This document shows positions 20,934-28,954 of a stretch of 64,000 bases of DNA, in pieces. Below the pieces are notes generated by a model. The model made no database searches. It was not told the DNA's origin and saw nothing but the letters and a program-made list of their open reading frames with translations. The DNA comes from Sesamum alatum (taxonomy: Eukaryota > Streptophyta > Magnoliopsida > Lamiales > Pedaliaceae): the NCBI GenBank assembly GCA_034509735.1, contig JACGWO010000004.1:26145395-26209394 (forward strand), given 5' to 3'. Position numbers and translations under genes: made by a program. Within the stretch, counting starts at the first letter, position 1, and every line of letters begins with the position of its first letter.

Positions 20934-21240
20934 ATGGATGATGTATTCATCAACACTCTTGTTGATAGTATGCTACAGCAAGGTCATGGACGATATAACG
21001 GAGTAACCATGAGCGCTCTTATTGCCGCCCAACGCGCTGTTAATGCTCGTTTCGGGAAGCGATTATCGTGGAGGTATTGTGTTGAGCGTTACAACCACTT
21101 AAGAGAAAGCCATTCAACGTTCGTGTAGCTAATCAAACAAGAGGGGGTATTTTGGAATCGTCATTGGAGGCAGCTATGGGCCAACGGGGAAGTATGCGAC
21201 GTGATTGGTAGGGTAATGTTAAGAAGCTTTAACTATATCA
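20934..21240 (+). pseudogene. Myb/SANT-like DNA-binding domain relic
   Basis: From 20934 the frame reads MDDVFINTLVDSM, then GHGRYNGVTMSALIAA, FGKRLSWRYCVERYNHLR, a TAG at 21126, and then FWNRHWRQLWANGEVCDVI. This is the layout of the Myb/SANT-like (Myb_DNA-bind_3) domain: W/M..F...L......G.R.NG..T...W followed by a long linker and N+L+. Such domains occur in PIF/Harbinger accessory proteins and in host genes derived from them. Further relics continue to about 21400. No Harbinger DDE transposase is visible. Confidence 0.6.
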
Positions 21241-21395
21241 TTAGCGAAGATAGTAACCAATAATGGATACTAATTTTTTTAATTGTCGGAGAAGCCATTC
21301 GCCTTGGCATATCGTTGGAGACCGGAGCCTAAATAGGAGTCACTTAAGTTAATATTCGGCGAAGTTGATAATGATGACGATACATCATCCGATAG

Positions 21396-21580
21396 CAAGT
21401 GGTGAACATTCGCCGCCCTCCAGAGAGGAGCGACGCCGTCGCCCTCCAATCTGGGTGGCGTCGCGTCGTCCAGATCTGCTCTAGGCGACGGCGACGCCAA
21501 CGCCCAGATTCGGTGGCGATGGCGACGAGCACCATCGCCCTTCTCTGCGAGGGCGGCGGCGACGCCGTCGCCCCCATTTA
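21396..21580. repeat. GC-rich inverted/tandem repeat island
   Basis: About 185 bp made of GCGACGCCGTCGCC-type units in both orientations, sharply bounded by AT-rich DNA. AATCTGGG and CCCAGATT flank the central part as inverted copies. Open frames through it on both strands are a composition effect. Confidence 0.7.
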
Positions 21581-22259
21581 AAAAAATTAAATATTTTAAT
21601 TAAGATTTAATTAAAATAAAAGTAACAAATTAAATTTTAAAAAGTTTTAAGATTTTCAAAAAAATAAGATATTTGATTTAGATTTAATTATCATAAGTAT
21701 TAAATTTTTATTGTAAATATATTATAGTAATTTAATTTTAAATTAATCACAATAAATAATACAAATTATTAAAATTATTCACAGTAAATAAAATAATTTA
21801 TTAAATTTAATTAAATAATATTTTAAATTAGTTTATTCATATTATTGGTATTTTGATATTTAAATAAATATGGTTAAGACTAAATATATTTTTAGAATGG
21901 CTGAAAATGCAAAAGAAAAGCACTAAAAGTAAGGTTAAAACAAGTAATTTTGACTATGGTAATTTTAGACACAATATTGTTAGAATAGGTGACCATGTAA
22001 CCAATCTTGGCAGGCAAAATGTAACCTATGTCTAAACAATTTCAAGGATTTGATAAATTATTAATGAATAAGAAGTGATATTCATTTGGCATTACTTTAT
22101 TTGTGTTCACTTTATCTGCTTTATATTTTTGTTCACTACGCAAACAAAGCCCACAGACTGAAAACGTATTCCGGGGACTAGGACTACGCTTGGAGGTAGG
22201 TCCATGAAATCAGTCCAGCCGAATCAATCCGGAAATCTCTAAGTCAAGGAATCTCGAAA
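21581..22259. other. AT-rich sequence without recognised features
   Basis: Strongly AT-rich from 21581 to about 22100, then a weak Harbinger-like end near 22140-22151. No coding, RNA or repeat signal that I can defend. Confidence 0.4.
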
Positions 22260-22429
22260 ATGGGTACCGAGATGTATAGGCCTAGGGTTTTGTGTGTGTT
22301 ATAAGCATAGAAAATGTGTTTGGCATGTTTTAATTATTTCTTTATATTTTTATCGTTAAAGCATGTCGTTTTTCTTGCTTTCAATTTGTATGATTTTTGG
22401 TATGTTGGTATTTTCTATTTTTCTTGGGA

Positions 22430-22990
22430 AACGGGGGCCAAAAATCGAACGAAACGGAGAAACGCAGCACGCGGCTAGCTGGTGGCTGACCGCGCGCGTT
22501 GTGCGCCCAGGTGAGGCGGACGCGCGCAGGCAGAGGAGCCTGTGCCTGGCCGCCTACGCCAGGCGCGCGCAGTAAGGCCTATCGGGCGATAGGCGCAGGC
22601 GGGTGGCCGGGCGCGCGCGCATGCGGGCAGGGAAGCCCGCACACGCGCCAGACCAGCACGCTGGGGTGCCTGAGCGCCCGAACGCGTGGCCAGAGAGGCT
22701 GCGCGCGCGCCCGGAAGGCACGCCCTATGCGCGCGCGCGCGTGCGACTTGCGTACTGGAGGGGCCGCGCACGCAGACGATGGTGTCTGCGCGCGCGCCCA
22801 GCAGGCCCAAGCTGGCGGCTGGTAGACTGGCGCGCACGGGGGCAGAGGCGCTTGCGCGCGCGGCCGTGCAGATAGCTACCGGCCTGCGCGCGCGCTCAGT
22901 CAGGCAGAGCCTGCGCGCGTGCAGGGGCAGCAGGCTGGGCCTGCTGTCCTGCGTGCGCTGGCTAACTACGGCCGGTGGCGGCAGTCGGTT
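22430..22990 (+). other. GC-rich leader block of copia-1
   Basis: About 560 bp of very G+C-rich sequence full of GCGCGC runs, embedded in AT-rich DNA. It lies between the expected primer site and gag. A shorter counterpart sits at 58500-58770 (reverse orientation) at the same relative place in copia-2. Long frames here on both strands result from the lack of A/T stops and are not called as genes. Confidence 0.7.
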
Positions 22991-24486
22991 GACGTCGACG
23001 TCTTTCTCGTTATTTTCAGTTTTTTATTTTTGTGATTAATTCTGAAAATTCGTTTCGTTTAAAATTTTGCATATTTTCTAAGAACATTATTTTGGGAGGT
23101 TAAGTTTGTAGGATTTGGAATCCCGGGGTAACTTACCTACAAATAATTCGGAAGGGTCTTCCTAAACGGGAAATATTATTGCCAACAGTTGCACCATATT
23201 TCTCATACGTGGCATATTTATTTTATCTGTGATTTATATGATTGGTAATCATGGAATGTTTGCATATATTTATGTGATTGGATCATGTGATTATGTGCGT
23301 TGAATGGAAATGGATGATCACGAGCTCTAGACCGAATGTATGGTTTAATTTTATGTTGGGCCTGTGTGCCTCTTTTTCTGCTTTCTCCTTCTCCCCTTCT
23401 AGTTACCTTGGAATAATAAGGCATTCTTTCTCCCTCCTTATGTATTCCCCTTGGCTTTCGCTGGGATTTCTTTTAATATGTAATGAGAGTAGAATAGAAG
23501 TGAGGTTTTAATTTTTAATGTATTTGGTGGAGAAGAAGGAAGGTCCACATGGAGAGCCCAGAATGGAGGATCCAAAGCGTTTCCATGAAGAGATGAAAGA
23601 GAAAAGAGATCAAGGCCCATCAGAATGATGATTGGGTTACTATTAATGTAATAGTGTAGGACCAACCCTAGATTGACCATAGATCCACTGCGGGCTCAGT
23701 GGGTCGCATAGGATTCGAGCTCGTGATCATCCAACAGGGGCATGCTAGACTTTAATTTTGCATGTGGCTATTATGATGGATGAATGGTTTTTTATTTATC
23801 ATATAACTGCTATGAGATGCAATTTATTTATTTACGCATTATGGATGAATATGTTTATATTTATACATATGAGATCTCGGTCATTTACTACTCTCACATT
23901 GGTTAGACCAATGTCCAAATATTAGGCCCTAGACAAAATGGACATGGACTCTAGGAGTTTGTCCATGCCTTCCAGTCCATGGCATAGTGAGGAAGCTAAT
24001 TTAGGTCGATAGCGTGGTCTCACGAGTCGTGGCACGTCTATCGTACTTAAAAGAAGCTGCACTATGTCATGAACGAAAAGTAGACCACTGTTACCTGTCT
24101 CACGAATCGTGGAGGTAGCAGCGGGTCTATGATTCGGTTGATTGGGTCGGGTCTAACGCCCGATTAACATGATTCGCTTGGAGTCCTCGGGATCATGTGA
24201 AAGGGTGAGGCAATAATCTTGGGAATCTCGTGGAATGAGAATGGTATGGCATACCTCCCACAGGATTCTTCCCATGCGAATCGTAAAACCGGGGTATGGG
24301 AAAATTCGTTGTGGATCCCAAGCCCACTAGAAAAAGGTTTCCTGAAAACAACGTTTGAGAGTACCGTGTTTTCGTATAAATAGTGGGAGCATTAAATGAG
24401 TAAAGACCAAGCATTTAATTATTTATCAAACCTCCGTCTTTTAAATTCTGCTGATCGCGAACTCTGTTTTTAAATGTAGATTTAAA

Positions 24487-25524
24487 ATGTCTAAGAACCC
24501 TTTATCAACCATTCTTGAGACCAACAAATTCAATGGAACCAATTACAACGACTGGTTGCACAATCTCAGGATAGTCTTAGATTACGAGAACCAAGACTAC
24601 GTCATGGACGGGCCTCTCCTTAGGACCTTACCGGAAGGATCCACGCCATAAGAACGTGAGACGTTCGAAACTTGGCATAAGGATAACCGGAAGGTCCATA
24701 GCGTCATACTTGCTTCAATAACGAATGAGATTCAGAAGCAATATGAAAGGCTAGACGATGTCCCTTCCATTATGGCTCGCCTTAAGGATTGCTATGCAGT
24801 CCCGTACCAGCATACTAGGTATCTCGCGACTAAGGCGTTCTTTTGAACCAAAATGACAGAGGGATCCTCTGTACAAGAGCACGGGGTTAAAATGCTTACC
24901 CTGGTGGAAAAGCTCGAGGACCTAAAGGCAGGCCTCGATAATGAGACGTACATAGATGTGATCCTTCAGTCTCTCCCACCCTCCTTCGACCAATTTACTT
25001 TTAACTATAACATGAATGCACTTGAGAAGGGTATTCATGAGTTAATCAATATGTTGGTGCAATACGAGGCAACGACCAAAAAGTCCACGCCTTCGGTAAT
25101 GTTTGGAGGTGCTTCAACTTCCAAAATGAAAGGCAAGGGTGTCGGACGTTGGAAAAGGAAGAAGGGAAAGGGAAAAGCCGTCAAAGCAGCTACAAACACT
25201 AAGAGTGTTCCCATTGCTAAGGAGGGAAAAGGCAAAGGAAAGGGAAAGGTTGTCTCCAAGCAACAGTCGAGGGCATATGACATATGTATCAATTGCCGTG
25301 AGAAAGGGCATTGGAAGAGGGAGTGCCCCAAGCTCCTCTCGAACCAAGGTATATTTGTGATTGAGGTTAATATGGTCACTAATTCTGCCTCTTGGGTATT
25401 AGATACCGGCTGTGGACCTCACATTTGCAATGATTTGCAGGTACTGAAAAGAAGCAGAAAACTGGGTAGCGGGGATATGATCCTGAAGCTTGGAATGGCA
25501 AGGCCATTTCGGCAGAAGCAGTAG
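24487..25524 (+). pseudogene. copia-1 gag and start of protease, broken
   Basis: The start is the ATG at 24487 (MSKNPLSTILETNKFNGTNY), the typical N-terminus of plant copia Gag. Stops occur at about 24649 (TAA) and 24844 (TGA). The frame is then open from 24853 to 25524 and encodes the LVEKLEDLKAGLDNETYIDV block, a Lys/Gly-rich linker, a CCHC knuckle CINCREKGHWKREC (about 25285-25326) and the protease active-site region WVLDTGCGPHICN (about 25393-25431). Gag packages the RNA; the protease matures it. Confidence 0.85.
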
Positions 25525-26500
25525 GATCCGCCACTCTAGTAGTTAGTGATCGTATTAGTATAGAGTTAGAGCAAGTTTATTATGTACCTAGTATGATTAA
25601 AAACATCATTTCCATTCCATTGTTAGATAATAGTGGTTATGAGTTTATGATCAATAAAAATTGCTTTTATTTGATGAGGTGTGGAATTGCTCATCTACTT
25701 GGTACACTTAATAACGGGCTCTATATCTTGCAACAAACGAACTTCGTTCTTAACGCTCAACACAAACGTAAAATAGATAATAACGGGAAACACGACTGTG
25801 CCACGCTAGGCTAAGTCACATATCCCAAGACAGGATGAAAAGATTGGTAGACTCAAAGAACCTAGAGGTAGGGGAATTGAGTGAGCTACCAACTTGTGAA
25901 TCCTGTCTAAGAGGGAAAATGACTAAGAAGCCCTTTGTAGGAAAAAGCAGGCTTGCCACAGGTCTGTTGGACTAGGTCCATACAGACGTATGTGGACCAC
26001 TAAGGACGCAGGCCCAAGATGGGTTTTCCTACTTCATAACCTTCACCGATGATCATTCACGGTATAGTTATGTATACCTGATGAGGTACAAGTCTGAAGC
26101 ACTTGAGAGGTTTAAAGAATTCAGACTTGAAGTTGAGAACCAAACCAACTGCAAAATTAAAGTCCTACGGTTAGACCGAGGCGGAGAATACCTTAGTACC
26201 GAGTTCCTAAATTATCTTAATGAAAATGGTATAATTTCGGAAGTTGTTAAATTTGGCGCCAACCAGTGTATTGACCCAAACGCAATATGAAATATGGCAC
26301 GGCAAGCCTGCCTCCTACAACTACTTGAATGTGTGGAGTAGCCCCGCATACGTCAAGAGGTCAGTGGGAGATAAGCTAGAATCAAGGTTTAGCTTATGCA
26401 GGTTCGTTGGATACCCTAAAGAAACTGCAGGTTATTACTTTTATGACCTCTTGGAACAAAAGATATTTTTTTCAAGGAACGCAGTGTTCTTGGAATAAGG
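25525..26500 (+). pseudogene. copia-1 protease end and integrase, broken
   Basis: The pre-integrase segment has HISQDRMKRLVDS and CESCLRGKMTKKPF (zinc-binding His/Cys). The integrase core follows with VHTDVCGPL, FTDDHSRY and RGGEYLSTEF. The Glu motif region is missing and the sequence jumps to the C-terminal TPYEIWHGKPASYNYL-type block (as TQTQYEIWHGKPASYNYL at about 26280) and ends near 26500. At least three stops and one internal deletion (near 26275) are needed to explain it. Confidence 0.85.
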
Positions 26501-26654
26501 CTTTCCAGAGGATATCCTTGACTGAATCCAACAACTTCATTATTTGAATTCAAACTTCTATTTTCACACCCCCAAACTCATCATCACACCTACGTCCTCT
26601 AATTCATATTATTAATTAAGCTTCAAATTTATGCCCCTCATCTAATCTTATACA

Positions 26655-27370
26655 TGTTGGGTGGACACACCACCAAGTAGATCACAAAGATCTTGATAAA
26701 AATATAAACGAATTACAGCGGGGAATGAGTTTCAACACCCTTAATATAATACAGACCAAAAGGGGGAAAAACAGAATGTAAGAGACAATACGAATCAGTG
26801 TAAAATAATGATCTAATAGCACAAAGCCTACAAATAATAACAGTAAAATGAGTTAGGCTCATGGAGCCAAAGATCCGGTCGGTGCGAGCGGACACAACCA
26901 CAAAGGTTGGCACTCTACAGCCGGGTTCACCAAGGAAAAACCCAAAACACACTTAACCGTGAACTAATCACAGCTCCACAAATCAACCACAGCCAATGAA
27001 CACCACCAAGGTAATACACACAGTACTTTCGGCTTTGTGAACAGGGAAGTCAAGGGGGTTATATCTCATAATTTTTGGCTTAAGGGGTAGGGCCATTTTA
27101 TAGGATCTGCTCGGACTAAACAACAAGGAAAGGTGGAGTGTAGAAGGAAACAGGATCAACGCAGACAGAAGAGGAGCTATAGTCGGAAGGTGAGATCGGA
27201 GTGAGAGAGGCACAGGGAGAAGACTAAGTGTTAGGGTTAGGTTTAGGGTTTTATAAAAGGTCTCACCAGGCTGGGTCGGGTAGTAGTGATCTGGGCCGGT
27301 TAGTGTGTTTTGGGCCCTTGGGCCTTCTAGGCTGAGTTGGGCCTCTCGTGGTCATGGGACCATTATAACA
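26655..27370 (-). mobile_element. Solo LTR (716 bp) with ATACA target duplication
   Basis: On the reverse strand it begins TGTTATAATGG and ends CACCCAACA (TG...CA with short TGTT/AACA inverted ends). The 5-mers ATACA at 26650-26654 and ATACA at 27371-27375 are an exact target duplication. No internal region is present, as expected after recombination between two LTRs. A reverse-strand TATA box and telomere-like CCCTAA repeats lie inside and are listed separately. It does not resemble the other LTRs in the window. Confidence 0.85.
27230..27258 (-). promoter_or_regulatory. TATA box and telo-box motifs in the solo LTR
   Basis: The reverse strand reads TTTATAAAACCCTAAACC followed by TAACCCTAACAC and a long CT-rich leader. 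AAACCCTAA (telo-box) next to a TATA box is a hallmark of plant promoters of ribosomal-protein and other growth-linked genes. Whether it works here is not shown. Confidence 0.6.
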
Positions 27371-27375
27371 ATACA

Positions 27376-28085
27376 TTAATTAATATTAATCTCCATATAT
27401 ATTTAGTACATGTTTACAGATCATTCATTCCACTTCACTTAATTAATCATATAAAATATATTATTAGTTGAATATTTATCCCATATATATACATATTAAT
27501 AACAGTATATACAAAACAAGAAATGCTGCAACTTTTGTGTTATTTACTAGTATTTATTAGTCCTTTACGTACTTTTGCAGAACTACACCAACATATTTCG
27601 AGAATAACTACCCACAACACTACTCCTAACAATTCAATTCACAATAAAATTAATTCATGAAAATATAACTCAACTCATCATCCATTTCCATCACTACCTG
27701 GGGTGGGTCCGACGTGGGCGAGGCGGGGCGGGGTAGTGCTTCATGGGGTCTCGGGTCCGAGCGAACCCGTTGCCATCCATAAGCGTACCCAATCGACACC
27801 CAACCAGCTAACCAACAGAGCAGCCTTCTGATTATGATCAAGATGCAACAGGGCCAGATTAGGGTATTATGTTTTCTTTTTCTTTTGTAAATTCATTTTT
27901 CTAAAATAATATTTTTATTTATATTAATTAATTTTTAATGAGATACTTTTGCCATTAAATTTCCTATTTACTGCATTTTAAATTAAAATTTCTTATTTAT
28001 TGTATTTTATAACTGAACTTCAAAAAAGTGAAAATAAATATATCCATCCAAAAACCATCACAGAAACAAAAATTCCAATTATGAA
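27376..28085. other. Unassigned CACTA-3 interior and right end of the hypothetical TIR element
   Basis: AT-rich DNA with a GC-rich patch at 27700-27781 that ends CCGTTGCCATCCATA. It may hold a degraded CACTA exon after TTTTGCAG at 27573-27580. No confident gene. Confidence 0.35.
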
Positions 28086-28436
28086 GAGAAAATTGCAATT
28101 ATGGTCCCAAATGTAGGGTGATTTGCAATATTAGTCCCACACTTTTTGAAATAGCCAACATTAGTGACATACTTTAGACAAACGTTGCAAAGTTAGTCCC
28201 ACCGTAGCAATATTAGTCCCACATTTTTATAAAAGCAATGCAAAATTAGTCCCACATTTTAGCAAAATATTACAAAATTAGTCCCAAAGTTTGTCCAAAA
28301 TGTTGCAATTTTTCCCGATGGGACTAAATTTGCAATATTTTCCTAAAATTTGGGACTAATATTGATTATTTTTAGAAAGTATGAGATTAATATTGCAAAC
28401 CACCGTATACTTTGGTAACAAAATTATAATTTTTCT
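28086..28436. mobile_element. Fold-back MITE (about 351 bp)
   Basis: The ends are inverted copies (GAGAAAATTGCAATTATGG left; AGAAAAATTATAATTTTG right, reverse complement), with inner matching blocks GATTTGCAATATTAGTCCCA and GGTTTGCAATATTAATCTCA. An exact 11-bp CCAATTATGAA flanks it (28075-28085 and 28437-28447). The interior carries repeated AATATTAGTCCCAC units. The duplication length suggests a Mutator-type derivative. Confidence 0.85.
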
Positions 28437-28442
28437 CCAATT

Positions 28443-28725
28443 ATGAAACACAAATTTGCAACGGGTGATCAGCCATATGATCACTCTGTCGCAACCAGAG
28501 AGCAAATTTGGTACGGACTTTGTGACATCATCTTCATCGCAGCATCTTTAATGGAATTTTTACCAAAAATACATCTCAAGTCCGTTGCAAGATTTGCAGC
28601 AACAACCTGTTGCAATATGGCATTGCAAACTTATTGTGATGGCTACGCTATCTGACAATAACACGCCCACATTAAATTGTTTTCGCAACAAATATTCAAC
28701 GCAAAGACTGTCTCAAAAGTTAGTC
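28443..28725 (+). repeat. CACTA-3 3' subterminal repeats
   Basis: The tract contains TTTGCAACGG, TCCGTTGCAAG, TGTTGCAAT and CGCAAC motifs, matching the motifs at 13132-13620, and ends AAAAGTTAGTC. It is the best candidate for the right end of CACTA-3. Confidence 0.6.
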
Positions 28726-28954
28726 TTTCATTTATATTATTTCTGTTACACTTAACTAAAAATAAAAACACAAACAAACAGGCCCTCGATAGTATTTATT
28801 ACCATAAACTAAAATAAATAATTCCAAAAGTCCATTAATGGTCTACAAATTATCTCATAAAACTTTACATTTCATATACACGAATATGTAAATGTAGAAT
28901 GGAACTCCTCCACAATTCAACCTGGGTACAGCTGAAAATATAAAATTATGCAAA

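Larger units (their letters stand above)
22260..26530 (+). mobile_element. Truncated Ty1/copia element (copia-1): leader, gag, protease, part of integrase
   Basis: The leader (22260-24480) resembles that of copia-2 on the other strand, including a GC-rich block and the TTGACCATAGATCC...GTGGGTCGCA segment (23681-23708). Gag, zinc knuckle, protease and integrase pieces follow to about 26500. The order protease then integrase, with no RT before the integrase, marks Ty1/copia. No LTR is found on either side, and RT and RNase H are absent, so both ends are lost. Confidence 0.85.
17469..27781. mobile_element. Possible large nested TIR element (hypothesis)
   Basis: The left end TATGGATGGCAATTGG at 17469 and the reverse complement of the right end, TATGGATGGCAACGGG at 27781, match at their first 12 bases, and both continue into G/C-rich sequence with GGACC motifs. 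This GGATGGCAA start is typical of plant hAT-like termini. The flanks CACGCACC and AGCGTACC agree at only 5 of 8 positions. The inside holds unrelated insertions and no recognised transposase. The two ends may belong to different elements. Confidence 0.3.
13132..28725 (+). mobile_element. CACTA-like element (CACTA-3) split by nested insertions
   Basis: The left end begins CACTAAAAAAAAAAAACTATT at 13132. The first 480 bp are dense in CGTTGCAA and CGTCGCAA motifs. The last 280 bp (28443-28725) carry the same motifs and end ...AAAAGTTAGTC; the reverse complement of that end (CTTTGCGTTGAATATTTGTTG) resembles the left end (CTTTGCAAGGAATAATTTGCG). Inside are a 5' leader, a Transpos_assoc-like relic and a Transposase_24-like relic, as in CACTA-1, followed by nested insertions. 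A clear 3-bp target duplication is not visible (CCA left, TTT right) and the last base is C instead of G, so the right boundary is an inference. Confidence 0.55.

Noticed and set aside
22475..23039. Several overlapping long open frames on both strands
   Set aside because: They arise from the GC-rich, stop-poor composition of the copia leader; the translations are Arg/Ala/Pro-rich with no domain pattern.
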